DNA of 64,000 nt from Maratus speciosus (lineage: Eukaryota > Arthropoda > Arachnida > Araneae > Salticidae), in NCBI GenBank assembly GCA_963932465.1, contig OZ010800.1, positions 95,747,307-95,811,306 of the forward strand, read 5' to 3'. The position numbers were made by a program, and so were the translations under genes. Shown here piece by piece: positions 11,524 through 22,930 of this stretch. Within the stretch, counting starts at the first letter, position 1; every line of letters begins with the position of its first letter. The notes below the pieces were generated by a model that saw nothing but the letters and a program-made list of their open reading frames with translations, was not told the DNA's origin and did not search any database.

Positions 11524-12774
11524 CAGGGATGCACCGAATAGTGATTTTGGCAGAATACCGAATATTTGTCCTGCAGGTAAACCGAATACCGAATATTCGG
11601 CCAGCCGAATAGTAACTGTTAGGTCGAATACCGAATATTAGGCCAGCCGAATAGTATCTATTCGACTGGCCAAATACTTTTATATCTCAGTGTTTAACGT
11701 TAAAAAATTAAATTAAAAAAATTTTATATAATATTTAGCACAGATACTTCAATTTTGACAAACAAGACTATTTTTATAAGTAAATTTTTAACTGAAAAAA
11801 GTATGTTTTGAGTTATTATTTAAAAAGAGGATGGTTTAAAAAATTTTTAGATAACAAAATTTAAATTCCATGCCTTCTTCAATTAATTCAAACAAATGAA
11901 AGGAATTCTCTTATATTGAACAAGAAGCAACATATCATTCCACTTCTTTCATCAAAAATTAAAGGTGTACAAGCCGTAGCAGAATTTTCATTTATAACTG
12001 TATAAAAATGAAGATATTTTAGCGAAATTTGCATCACATTAATTTGCTTGTATAGAATGTGATGATATCTTTGGAAGAGACTGGATTTTGGCCAGTGGTA
12101 CAGTATAAGTATTGTTAGATGCATTCTTAATAAAATAATGTCTAGCTCAGTGCTGTTTAAATATGAATGGTTGCTATTTCCAGCACTTCTCGTCATGTTA
12201 TCATATTTCACAGAATTTAAAGTAACTCTGTTGACAATATAGTTACAATACCTTCATTATTGTTAAAGTAACAAAAGAAATATATAGTTTGACTTGGGGA
12301 TACACTGTATTTTTGACTGAATAAGTAAATTGCGATCCTGATTTACTGGACGAAAAATTGCCTGTTTTGATGCCTATTATAACCCCTGAAATTTTCTTCC
12401 ATTTTGTTTAGAAACACCCTGTTTGCGAAAAAGCAAGGAAAGGATTATTTACCAGACAATGCTCAGTAACCTGCATTTCTATATTTAATAATTCCCACGA
12501 ACAAATGACACGTCATTAATGGTTAATTTTTTTAAATGACTTTTTAAAACAACAAATAAATAATATAAAATTATTCTCCTTTATTTAAAGATTCTAATTA
12601 TTCTGACCTTTATTAATTGACAGTTAAAAGTAGAAGTTGTGTAACGTTTTAAAAAATATTTTTAAGAGGTTTTTTATATATTCGGTTTGGGCGAATAGTT
12701 TGATATTCGGCCTAACCGAATATTCGGTAGTATGGCCGAACACCGAATATATACCGAATATTCGGTACATCCCT
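11524..12774. mobile_element. nonautonomous hAT MITE (AGGGATGCACCGAAT ends)
   Basis: The left end CAGGGATGCACCGAATA and the right end (reverse complement AGGGATGTACCGAATATTCG) are the well-known hAT terminal type with subterminal CGAATATTCGG repeats on both sides. Flanking 8-mers ATCAAATG (11516-11523) and AACAAATG (12775-12782) match at 7 of 8. The 1.25-kb interior has no transposase; frames at 11447, 11888 and 12637 are shadows of the repeats. Confidence 0.85.
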
Positions 12775-13509
12775 AACAAATGTCAGGCTCAAGCAAACAT
12801 TAGAATATTGCTCAAACTCTAAAATAACTTATCAGATTTGATTGCAAAAAATATATGCATTAAATAAATGCTTATGCATAGAAATTAATAATTATCAAAA
12901 AAATTTCCTAAAGCCTTACTATTCGAACTACCTCAAGGTGAGACATATCTTTAATGAGTACTTTGGTTAATTTTAAAAATACATGTGAGATTTTTTTTTA
13001 TCAGTTGCATCTCAGCTATGTGCAAATTGATCATGGAAAAACTTGTCAAAATCATTGACACAACAACCACAATGATTTTCTTCTAGCCAATTCTCGAATA
13101 AGCGCAAAGAAAATAATAACATTTAAATCCCATTGATGACGGTCTTGTGATGACTGAAAACGTTCTGGGTTTTTCTAATATATTTTAAATAATTTTAAAT
13201 TATATGCATGCACATGGAAGTAATTCTTGTGCATTTATTTGTGCTTTTTACATGAATATTAATTGTAAATTTTACCTTTTCTGTAGAAAAATGAAGATAT
13301 ATACATAGTATTCATTAATGTTCAAATATGTAGTTTTTTTAATCTGAAAAATATTTAGAAAAACATCTTTTCCTTTGATTTTTGTTTGAAAAATCGAATT
13401 AACATGAAACCATCTCATAATAGTGAAAACACAATCCGAAACAATTAACGCTTTACCTTTACTTGCAGAAAATCACTAACGAAAATTTCCTTATACTTAT
13501 AGATCAGAA

Positions 13510-14275
13510 AATTTGCAAATTTCGTGACCTATTCATGACGTTCGTTGGCTGATTATCTCATGACTGATTGAATTTCATGATTTTTTTTCGCGATCATCTG
13601 ACGAAATATGCAATTTTTTCCGCGATCGATTCACGGAATTCACGATTTTTTTTTCTGCAAGCTTTATAGGAAATGGATTTTTTCGCGCGAACACTTGCCG
13701 AAATTCACAATCTTTTTCCGAGACCAACTGACCAAATTCGATATTTGTTTTCGGGATTTTTTTGACAAAATTCACGATTCCTTATCACTATCATTTATTG
13801 AAATTCGTGATTTTGTTTCTGCCACCGACTAATAATGTTTGTGATTTTTTTGCGCGAGAGTTAGACAAAATTTTGGATCTCATTACGCGATCATTTGACG
13901 AATTTCTCCACGATTTTATTGCGCGATTGTTCGACTAAATTTTCGTGATTTTTTTGCGCAATGTTTTGACGAAATTCGCGATTTGTTGCACAATCCTTTT
14001 ACGAAATTCGCGATTTTCCTCGCACTCCTTTTAAGAAATTCAAGATTTCTGTTTGTGCAATCGTTTGACAAAATCTGTATTTCTTTTCGCGATCTCTGAT
14101 GAAATTAGCGACACTTTCCACGGTCGTTTGAAGAAATTAGCGATTTTTTAAGCGACCATCTTGGAGGCTTTTTTTGTTTTTCAAAATTTCCAAGATTCGC
14201 GATTTTTTTCTGAGACCCATTGATGAATTAATTTTGTGGATTTTCAAAGAAAGAAAAATCGCGGACTTTCACGAA
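13510..14275 (+). repeat. degenerate 33-37-bp minisatellite (CGCGATnnTTTGACGAAATT)
   Basis: A unit of the form CGCGAT-n-TTTGACGAAATTCGCGATTT recurs at spacings of about 31-37 bp (for example 13827, 13864, 13897, 13933, 13968, 14001). There are about twenty strongly diverged units. The CGCGA core gives local CpG enrichment in AT-rich DNA. The open frames at 13575 and 13608 on opposite strands are by-products. Confidence 0.8.
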
Positions 14276-14574
14276 AATTAAAAAAAAATTGTGGGATAAT
14301 CGCATGCTTGTAAAAGAAGTTATGGAGACAAAATCATGTAGAACATTTTTTATTGTGCGGGATTTTCTTACTGTGTGATTTGTGCAGTTCTCCACTTTGT
14401 GCAATTTTCCACGTTCCCTGTTCCTCAAAAAAAAATTTCCTTCTTCTTCGTCAGGAGACTCATGAAATGGCGCCCCTGTAAGTAAAATTTCGAAAGGGAC
14501 TAGAAAAAAGCTCAATTTAAACAAGTCTCCGTCTTAGCAAGTATAATTGTATGATGTTTTTTCAACGAAATTTG

Positions 14575-15348
14575 ATTTTTCCCCTTCTAGAAAGAAATCT
14601 GTTATAGATAGGTTTCGTTTTCAGAAGTTTTACTCTAATACATCTCTTTTCAAAGCTATCCTATAGAGCGTATGGTTTAACAGTCAGTGATGATACTTGT
14701 AAAAATCAAACCTGTCTATAATAGAATCCTGTCTAAAAAGAAAAAAATCATGTCCACTACATTAAAATTTTACCTTCTAAGACGGAAACCTGTTGAAAAC
14801 AAAATATTTCATTGGTTCTGAGTTTCCGTATTCTAAGTTTTACTGTTATTGTAAGCATAAGTCAGTAAACATTTCTCAACGGGGGGGGAGGGTTCGACCC
14901 CTGGATCCTACCCTTAGCTATATAGAATCCCTCAAAAAATGTCCCTACCCCCCAAGAAAGTTCTAAAATGGCGCCCCTTATGGAAACGTCATATTTTTCC
15001 GTTTCCGTTCTTTTTTTGACAGGTTTCATTTTCACAAGTTTTGCAGTAAATGTAATGTGCCTATGCTCTTCAGAGGTTTACTATAGAAAAGATGTTTTAA
15101 AAGCCTTAGATGTACTTGTAAAATGAAAACTGTCTATAACGGAATACTGTCTTAAACGGAAAGCCTCAGTCAGTATCTTGAAATTATACCTTCTAAGATG
15201 AAAACCTGCTTAAAACGGAATTTTGAATCGCTTTTGTTCGGAGGGTAGAGGATCCCCCCCCCCCCGAACCTCACTCTTGGCTATGCCACTGTTCGGAAAA
15301 AAAAACTTTGCCCCCCCCCCCCAAGAAAATTCTGAAATGGCGCCCCTG
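14575..15348 (+). repeat. two diverged direct repeats, each ending AAATGGCGCCCC
   Basis: The first unit (about 14575-14985) and the second (about 15000-15348) share in order a GGTTTC(A/G)TTTTC block, CTGTCTATAA(T/C)(A/G)GAAT, ACCTTCTAAGA(C/T)G, a G- or C-homopolymer with GGATCC, and AAATGGCGCCCC. This is an internal duplication of the element end. Confidence 0.7.
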
Positions 15349-15742
15349 AATTATTCAAAATTTGCATTTTGTAATGCAACGCTAATCTAAAAGGACAATA
15401 GATGACTTCAACGAAAAACTAAAATTATTAAATATTTATAAATAGAATAAGATGATGCTTTCACTTTATTCTATTTTATTACATAATCTAAAAAACAAGT
15501 TATTTCCTTTTAGCATCAGAAAAAGTACTTAACTCAATTCAAAATCTCCGTCATCGTTAAAGTTATAAATAGACATTCTGTCGTATTCTACTAGAAAAAA
15601 AATTGCTGATGCGCTTTTCTCTAAAATAATGACTTTGAAAATGCTTTTCCGCAACATAATGGCTGCTGAAAGAAAGTATAAGGATTTTTTAGGTTGATAT
15701 TTTTAGAAATCGCCATAGTGCAATAACTTATATTATATATAC
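15349..15742. other. AT-rich spacer, no gene
   Basis: Nothing recognisable before the TA-flanked element that starts at 15743. Confidence 0.5.
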
Positions 15743-16331
15743 AGGGTGATTATAAAAAATCTTGAACCCCTAGCAGCCATATTGTTCAAAGCACCAGGAT
15801 GTCATTTGGGATTTGGTCATGTTTTGAAATGGACTCAAGACTCAGAAAGAGCAACAATGGAGCTTCACAGTAACGCTTACAGTGACAAGATTTCTACATT
15901 TTCATATGACAACATTCAATTTTTCTTACATCGCAAAATGAACTTCACTGTGACAAATCATAAAAAGCGTTAAAAACCATGGTCATCCCAATTCATCTCA
16001 ATCTGTTTTTGTCTGTTGTATTTAAGATTCTAGGTATTCGCGACAAATCCGCTAAGTGAGTCTGATATGAAAAATACCTTCAAATGTGATATTTTCTGCA
16101 TTGTTTTAATGTCGTTATTTATTGTTGCCGAGAGTCTACCGCATGAGATGTGTCATCTTCTGCGAACATAAATCTTACAAAATGTTGTAATCCGAGTAAA
16201 ATTTTTTGATTTAATTACCTCTAGGTCCGCATTTGTTCTTTTCAAAGTTTTTATTTGCATTTTTTATGTAGCCTTTTCAACAGCTTAACTTAGTTTTTTT
16301 AATGCCATTTATATTTCCTCACCATCTAGAT

Positions 16332-17303
16332 CAGCGTTCCTTAAATTTTGGAATCTCGCAGACCCCCTTTGATATTATATATATTTCGGGGACCCCCAAC
16401 AATTTTTTCTTAATGTAAGATGAAAGGAAAATAAAACTTTAATGGTATAGACCTTATTTAAATAAAAAAACATGTTTGGAAAACTAAATCACTGAAAAAC
16501 CAGCGTTTGAACACACAATATATGCAAATCAAGCACTATGAAAATGAGCAGAAGTACACGTTTCGTGAGTACTGGGACTCACATCATCAGTGTATAAAAT
16601 AAAATTAACATTTCCCCAATCACATGAAATTGAAAGACGAAAACCCAAATGTCAGTAAACGATGAACCGAATGACCACCATGTTCCAGCAACCAATGAGA
16701 TGAAAGCAGAAGTGAAGCATAGGGACATAACAAATCCACTCAGAAAGGTGAGATGTAAGGTACACTGAAAAAATCGTTCACCAAGGATTTTCTAAATTTA
16801 TGAATATGAACAGCTTCAAAAAATGTAAATCTGCAAGATTATTGCATTTCCTGATAATAGTGGCCGAATCAAAGTTGAAATTACGTCTTCCCTCCAACAA
16901 AGAGAAACAGCAGAGGATCTTTGTGATTATTTTTTCTTAACATAGTTTATGTGTTCATAAATTCAGTAAAGGAGTTGTCGTTTAGTTTGTCCAATATAGG
17001 GCAAACCAGACGATCACTGTATATTGTAAATACCCCAAAAGTCTCCAGGAGGAATTTTATTAATCTTATAAAATTCCTTCCCCAGTATTGAAATTTCTCC
17101 TTCAAAAGATTTAAATGTAGGTGTTTATTTTATGTTTTTTAATACTCCTATGATTAGAATTCTAGTCCTGCATTTATCCACAACTAAAGGTACAGAAATT
17201 CCTGTCGAAGAAAAAAATCTGAATTGAACACTGAACTTGAGGACCCCCATCTGTCAGCTTGAGGACCCCCAGGGGTCCGCGGACCACAGTTTAAGAAACG
17301 CTG
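16332..17303. mobile_element. hAT element with perfect 8-bp target duplication
   Basis: Ends CAGCGTTCCTTAAA and, reverse complemented, CAGCGTTTCTTAAACTGTGG, each leading into GACCCCC/GGGGTCC, the classic hAT terminal type. Both sides carry ATCTAGAT (16324-16331 and 17304-17311). The 972-bp body has no hAT transposase; its centre is a Penelope endonuclease relic on the minus strand. Confidence 0.92.
16780..17190 (-). pseudogene. Penelope-like element GIY-YIG endonuclease relic inside a hAT element
   Basis: Read on the minus strand, one frame gives KINKIPPGDFWGIYNIQ, a stop, then SSGLPYIGQTKR, placing GIY (17026-17034) and YIG (16990-16998) at the normal spacing of a GIY-YIG nuclease, with QTKR following as in Penelope-like elements. 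Further along (16857-16895) GRRNFNFDSATII resembles the conserved HxxxFDF block of the same domain, after a frameshift. No reverse-transcriptase core or other Penelope structure was identified. It is dead. It lies fully within the hAT ends, so it was either captured by that element or inserted and then moved with it. Confidence 0.7.
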
Positions 17304-17482
17304 ATCTAGATCATTTTGGGAATAAATAAATTTGGTGTTTCCATTTGAATTTTTCAACGTTTAGTCAATGTAACCGTAACTGCGAGAGCTCTGTTGTCTT
17401 TCTTTACTACATTATCTCGCCTACGCCATAAAATATTCACATTCCAAGTGGCATCTCGTTTCTTTGAACGGTATGCTCGCTA

Positions 17483-17485
17483 CAC

Positions 17486-17530
<45 letters not shown>

Positions 17531-17927
17531 TAATTCTACAGATGTAAAGTTGCAGAAACATGTATGCTTACTAAAATGTTATCTGGACACTTTACAAAAA
17601 GAAAAAAAAAAAAAAAAAAAAAAAAAAGATGTAAATCTACAAAACTAGTTTTTGTAAAACTACAGAAATCTGTAGCTTTCCAAAAAAATTTGCTAAAAGT
17701 ACAGTAATCTTACTAAAATTTTGTCTGTAACCTGTGTTGCAGTTACATAAAAAGTTCTAGTCATCCCAGTTTCCTAAACAATTCTTAGTAACCTTACAGA
17801 TTTTTTGATTTACGGTTCAAAAGTGTATGAGTTACATGAATTTTTGTTGTTGTGCGTTACATGAAAAGTTTTAGGAATTCCTGTTTCCTAGAAAAATTTT
17901 CATAAATTTACAGATTTTTTTACAGTG
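17483..17927. mobile_element. TA-flanked MITE with CACTGTAAAAAAA ends
   Basis: CACTGTAAAA at 17483 and its inverted counterpart ending CAGTG at 17927, with TA on both sides (17481-17482, 17928-17929). Subterminal ATCTGTAA / TTACAGAT pairs. Two long A tracts (17489-17526 and 17600-17627) have expanded within it. It sits in the right arm of the 15743-17968 element. Repeated TACAGAT/GTAA words fill the interior. The 84-codon lysine-rich frame is an A-tract artefact. Confidence 0.85.
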
Positions 17928-17989
17928 TAGGAGTCATATATCTGCGACGTTCTTTTTTTATAATCACCATCTAACTATCTCCCTCTCCC

Positions 17990-18036
17990 TCTCTCTCTCG
18001 ATATATATAATATATATATCTATATATATATATACA
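17990..18036. repeat. CT and AT microsatellites
   Basis: A (CT)n stretch passes into (AT)n with minor interruptions. Confidence 0.85.
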
Positions 18037-19211
18037 TTGCTGATACATTGGCTGATCCAGAAATCCCAAGATTTTTGAAAACTTAATAATTGATAGACTA
18101 TGTATAGTAGAGAGATCGATTCTCACAGAATTACTTAGAAACATGAGGTATTGTTTATAATACAAACCAAAATCTACAATACTTACATTTTGACGTTAGT
18201 GGCGTTATTGTACGATGTCAAACGTATCTATACCATGCGTTATATAAAGTGTTGTGTTAATTGTGGAGCATTCGGGACAAGGATGTTGCTCGGATTTCGC
18301 TGTAAAAAGCGTTTCCATTCAAAAGTGCTTGCGAAAGTTAAAGAAATTTCATTTTAAAAGAAGCTTAAATACATAAAAACATGGAAACATTCAAATGATT
18401 CATTTAAAACACATTACTAAATAGGTGTGATAAAATATATACAAATGTTTTTTAAAATTAAAAACACTAGATGTTAAAATGATAAAAAGCTACTCCGAGC
18501 GCTTTCGGCTAACCTTAAGCCTTTGTCAAGGAGAAGAGAATTGACTGATAAAAACACTCGACGCTCGATGTTTACTGCTACAGATTGACCGGAAACTCAC
18601 TTCAGGAAGCCCGTAGGTGGTCGTATCCATTAAACTGAAGGAGGGGGAAGGTAGAGAAAGCTCAATCCTCCGAGAGACCGAACTTTCCAGTAATATTAAG
18701 TAAATTAAACCAGATACACGGAATTTGGTATGATAATACGTCATTACAACAATTTTCTGCTTGCGTTAAAATTTAATGTAACTGCTATGATTAGACATAT
18801 TACATTTGCCTGTTAAAGCTTCCTTGGGATTACAATCCCTCTGTTTTATATAAACATTGAATTAGAAAATTTGGCTTTAAATAATAAGTTTGAGTGTATA
18901 TACATTAATAGTACTTCTGACGAAAAAATTTTCAAATTGTAGTACGATTAGTTTAAAATACGTTCAGGTAATATTAATAGATTCGTACTTAATAAATATC
19001 CACTTCTCTAATTAAGAATAATAAAACTGAATTAATCCTGAACATTGTGTTATCCATAACTGAACTTTTAAAATGACAGATCTGATTCATTATATCAACA
19101 TATTATCAACTACGTACATCTTTCGTCGCTTCGGCGCATAACGGGCATCAACAATTTGAAAAAATAGTTTTCTATTTTTAGTTATATTCACCGTCTACGC
19201 GTGCCCCTGTC
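18037..19211. other. no confident gene; small GC-richer block 18490-18740
   Basis: A block with GAGCGCTTTCGGCTAACC and CTTTGTCAAGGAGAAG near 18497-18536 stands out in composition and may be an old retroelement end, but no protein motif was found. The rest is AT-rich. Confidence 0.4.
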
Positions 19212-19213
19212 TT

Positions 19214-19808
19214 TACAAGTAGTCCAAGAGCTGTTAAACATTTTAGGGAAGGTTTTTGAGGCACCCTGAAAATTTGTGCAACACTTCTTTTGTAATGGCT
19301 GAATACAAAATCGAATGTCTGGCTGAAGGATCGTGGCCCAAAAACTGTGCCAGGCACGTGTCAAGTGCAATTTTTTGACTACCCAAAACAAAAAGGTATT
19401 TGAGGCACGCTGAGATTGAGACAGAATAATATTTATACTTAGAAAAAAATATTTTGAAAACGACAGACACTTTAGTTGGCCCGAAAACTGTGCCAGACAC
19501 GTGTCAAAAGTGCCATTTTTTAACTACCCAAGAAAGGTATTTGAGGCACGCTGAGATTGAGGCAGAATAATATTTATGCTTAGAAAAAAATATTTTGAAA
19601 ATGACAGACACTTTAGTCGGCACAAAAACTGTGCCAGACACGTGTCAAGTGCCAAATGGCACTTGACGCGTGTCTGGCACAGTTTTGGGGCCACGATCCT
19701 TCAGCCAGACATTCGATTTTGTATTCAGGCATTACAAAAGAAGTGTTGCACAAATTTTCAGGGTGCCTCAAATACCTACTCGAAAATGTTCAACAGCTCT
19801 CCTACTAA
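19214..19808. mobile_element. foldback element, copy A
   Basis: Inverted arms of about 180 bp: left AGTAGTCCAAGAGCTGTTAA, right (reverse complement) TAGTAGGAGAGCTGTTGAAC, followed on both sides by GAGGCACCCTGAAAATTTG and GGATCGTGGC. Between the arms a unit of about 140 bp (AGACACGTGTCAAGTGCC ... GACAGACACTTTAGT) is tandemly repeated twice. Open frames at 19188, 19243 and 19576 are repeat shadows. The insertion duplication is not clear. Copy B at 22228-22804 lies in the opposite orientation. Confidence 0.8.
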
Positions 19809-20624
19809 GTGTCATTCATGAGATATGTAGCATAGAAATATTATAAAGGGCATTAAATCCGTAATAACTCTTACAAACATGAAAATACGAGCTAATTTAA
19901 AGCAAGGACGCACTACTGTGCTAAGATTATTTGTCTATTAAATCTCCCCAAAGCGTTAACAGTTTAATGAATAGTCCAACTTACAGTTAAATAACCTTTT
20001 CTTTTGCAATTTGGCGCTTCCTATTGGTCTTTGGTGAACTATTATGTATTACTTGCGTGTAATAGCATCCATTTAAAGTCGTAAAGTCAGTTTTTGTTCT
20101 AATTTGTAATCAAGGGGAGGTTATAACACATTTTGTTGATATTGCTTGCCATGTTCTTAACTGGCGTTTTTTCTCTATACTTATAAGGTAGTTATTATTA
20201 ATTCCAAAAACAATTAAAATCATTATAAAAATTATTATATCATTGAATAGTTTTTATTGTGCAGCGTACACTTTAAAGTAAGTATGTAATTTAAAGTTAT
20301 CCTTTCTCGAGACAATTTTGTTATGTAACTCAGGAGTAACATTATGTCAAAAAGAAACATGAGTAAATTTTTTCGCTATTTTTTAGCGGATAATTTACAA
20401 AAATAGACTCAAATATAATTTTTTCCTAACAAAAAAAATCATACATTAAAGCATTAATAATCACGCTATTGTTCATTGAATCTTCCACGACTTCTTTCCA
20501 TACTCATTAATTTGGAAATTTTAGCCCATATGCTTATTTTGCCCTGACTTTTAGTCTTTTGCTTATATATCAGGCGTATAACGCACACCTGTAAATTTTG
20601 ATTTTTTTTTCTTTCAAAAGTACG
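19809..20624. other. AT-rich, no gene
   Basis: No structure recognised. Confidence 0.5.
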
Positions 20625-20870
20625 TGTTATAGGGGAGACCAGGGCAAGATGAAGAGCGGGGAAAGATGACGAATGTCTTAATTTTTCCGTTTTCCACTAG
20701 GTGGCAGCATCAACCAGACACTACTGTCTCTCTTATCGGCCCTTCGTTAAACAATAGTATAGAGACACTGAAATCGCCATTTTTGTGTTAGTTGTGAAGC
20801 TTTGATTGTTTACCGCTGCCACGTTATCACTTTTATGCATGTGTAAATAAGCTCTGCTACAGATACAGGT
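20625..20870 (+). repeat. GC-richer block starting with a transposon-like terminus
   Basis: It begins TATAGGGGAGACCAGGGCAA, then GATGAAGAGCGGGGAAAGATG, a terminus-like sequence, and continues with above-average GC to about 20870. No inverted partner was found in the window, so the other end is lost or absent. It contains the CTCF-type motif at 20694. Confidence 0.4.
20694..20707 (+). promoter_or_regulatory. CTCF-type motif CCACTAGGTGGCAG
   Basis: A full match to the conserved CTCF core (CCASYAGRKGGCR). CTCF is an insulator and chromatin-loop protein present in many arthropods. It is a sequence match only, without occupancy evidence, but a 14-base match to this core is unlikely by chance in 64 kb of AT-rich DNA. 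Confidence 0.5.
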
Positions 20871-22227
20871 AAGATAACCGTTTCTCTTTAATATTTATGA
20901 GTAACTTAGTTTAAATACTACCTATTACCATGAATAAATGTCAATTAACCGCCTTCCTTTATGGCAATGACAACAAATACCTTTCACACGTAACTGGAGA
21001 CATGAATTTTCTTACGCGTTCAGAGATAAATTTTATTTTCCTTTTTTGTCTTTGTAAACAGCATTGGAATTTTTTTAGAAACGCAATATATTCTGGAAAC
21101 CATGTAATGATAAAGAACTACTTGTTGGTACTGAGGAATGATTTTATACAAGTATAGATTATTATGAAATCGTAGGGAAACACAAATGTACATATGGGCA
21201 GTAAGATTTCATGGCTAGATTTAAACCTAAGATCTAAATTACTATTTTAATGAATTTATTACTATTTATCTAAATTTTAAAGGTTTGTATTCTTAAAACA
21301 CAATTATTTAAACAACTTTTCAATTAAATTACTGGATCGTTCTCTTTTTAAAAACATTTTCAGATTGTCAATCAATTCCGTTATAAACTGCATTTTGTAT
21401 CCAGCAACAAAGTTTAATGGTGAGTTTTTGTGACATATTTCAAAAATCTTCTAGAATTTAAACTAATCAGTAAATAAACATTGTTAAAAACGAAATTCTC
21501 AAAATTCGGTAATCGCTAAATTTAAACTTTATTATTTTCTCAAAATTTGTTTTCCTGAAAAAAAAAAAAATTAAGTCAAACTAAAATTCTTTTTCGAGCT
21601 CGTTAGTCCAGGATATAAAGAATAGTCTGAAGAATGTTACCTCGCTACAAGAAAATTATATAGTGATTTCAAAATTGTCAAAACTCTTTCAAAGGAACAA
21701 AATGTTAAAAATAGATCAAGAAATGTAATCTGGTAGGAACAAGGAAACATATACATAAGTTTTGACAAAAATTTAATTAGAAACCCCTTATATTACGACA
21801 TCCCTTTAAAAACACTTAAAATCACGCTGAAAAACATATTGTTAGATATTACTAAACATATAATTGGAAAACATACTCGTGTTATTGATTTTTAAATTTT
21901 TAAGCTAAAAATTGATCCAATATTTATCAATGTGTTAAAAATAGAAAATTGTTAAATCACATTCTTTTGTCATATTATTCGTATTTTTTTGCGCTAACTT
22001 AAATTCGAGTTATTCAAAATTTATTCTCAAAATCTTCTATCCAGCATTTTAAAACAAGACGAGATTGGACCTGTCGAAGAAAGGGAATATTTATAAAAGA
22101 ATTTTTGCATTGATTTTTAATAAACCTATAAAAATAAAAATCCGTCTTACATTGGTTAGTCTAACTGTTAAAAGATATATTATTTTAACAAAAAGTTTAA
22201 AAAATGCTATTTTCATAAACTTCAACT
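20871..22227. other. AT-rich, no gene
   Basis: Short open frames at 20930 and 22065 have no recognisable motif. Confidence 0.5.
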
Positions 22228-22804
22228 ATAGTAGGAGAGCTGTTGAACATTTTTGAGTAGGTATTTGAGGCACCCTGAAAATTTGTGCAACACTTCTTTT
22301 GTAATGCCTGAATACAAAATCGAATATCTGGCTGAAGGATCGTGGCCCAAAAACTGTGCCAGACAAAAAATGGCACTTGACAATTGTCTGGCACAGTTTT
22401 TGTGCCGACTAAAGTGTCTGTCATTTTCAAAATATTTTTTTCTAAGCATAAATATTATTCTGTCTCAATCTCAGCGTGCCTCAAATATATTTTTTGGGTA
22501 GTCAAAAAATGGCACTTGACACGTGTCTGGCACAGTTTTGGGGCCGACTAAAATGTCTGTCGTTTTCAAAATATTTTTTTCTAAGTATAAATATTATTCT
22601 GTCTCAAGCTCAGCGTGCTTCAAATACCTTTTTTTGGGTAGTCAAAAAAAATGGCACTTGACACGTGTCTGGCACAGTTTTTGGGCCACGATCCTTCAGC
22701 CAGACATTCGATTTTGTATTCAGCCATTACAAAAGAAGCGTTGCACAAATTTTCAGGGTGCCTCAAATACCTTCCCTAAAATGTTTAACAGCTCTTGGAC
22801 TACT
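22228..22804. mobile_element. foldback element, copy B (inverted relative to copy A)
   Basis: Same family as 19214-19808. Its left end is the TAGTAGGAGAGCTGTTGAAC type and its right end the reverse complement of AGTAGTCCAAGAGCTGTTAA, the mirror of copy A. It has the same internal units with GTGTCTGGCACAGTTTT and GACTAAAGTGTCTGTC. Several overlapping open frames of 61-106 codons arise only from the repeats. Confidence 0.8.
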
Positions 22805-22883
22805 ACTGAAATTATTGAAAAAGTAAGCTATTTTCGTATATGAAATCAGTAACATATGATAAAGATATAATGAAATTATTAAC

Positions 22884-22930
22884 TGATTTTTCATTCCGCA
22901 ATACCAAGTGTATTACGGAATGAAAAATCA
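22884..22930. repeat. perfect-looking hairpin, 21-bp arms and 5-nt loop
   Basis: TGATTTTTCATTCCGCAATAC, loop CAAGT, then an arm that is its reverse complement apart from one base. It marks the start of the tandem duplication that follows. Confidence 0.85.

Larger units (their letters stand above)
11435..15348. mobile_element. hAT-like composite with CAGGGGCGCCATTT ends
   Basis: The left end is CAGGGGCGCCATTT at 11435 and the right end is its reverse complement AAATGGCGCCCCTG ending at 15348, each next to a long G or C run. CAGGG...CCCTG ends are typical of hAT. Flanks are AATTCAAA on the left and AATTATTCAAA on the right, an imperfect 8-bp duplication with three extra bases. Further copies of the end motif lie inside at about 14464-14479 and 14966-14981, so the structure may be several overlapping elements. 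There is no transposase frame. It contains a nested hAT MITE and a minisatellite. Confidence 0.55.
15743..17968. mobile_element. long-TIR, TA-type nonautonomous element (outer shell of a nest)
   Basis: The left end is GGGTGATTATAAAAAA after TACA; the reverse complement of the right end reads GGTGATTATAAAAAAAG. The inverted homology continues inward on both sides through CTAGC-GCATA-GTTCAAAG and GATG(T/C)CA(T/C)TTGG, so arms are at least 75 bp. On the right it is interrupted by a MITE at 17483-17927, and the middle is split by a hAT element at 16332-17303. Exact outer ends are uncertain by a few bases because the right tip has decayed. The 75-codon frame at 15746 lies in the left arm and is not a gene. 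Confidence 0.7.

Noticed and set aside
13575..13832. Frames on both strands in the minisatellite
   Set aside because: Produced by the CGCGATnnTTTGACG repeat; no protein family resemblance.
17394..17648. 84-codon lysine-rich frame
   Set aside because: Translation of two A homopolymers in a MITE.
19188..19821. Frames such as the 85-codon minus and 81-codon plus ones, with relatives at 22197-22843
   Set aside because: They occur on both strands of a palindromic foldback element and follow the repeat, not codon structure.
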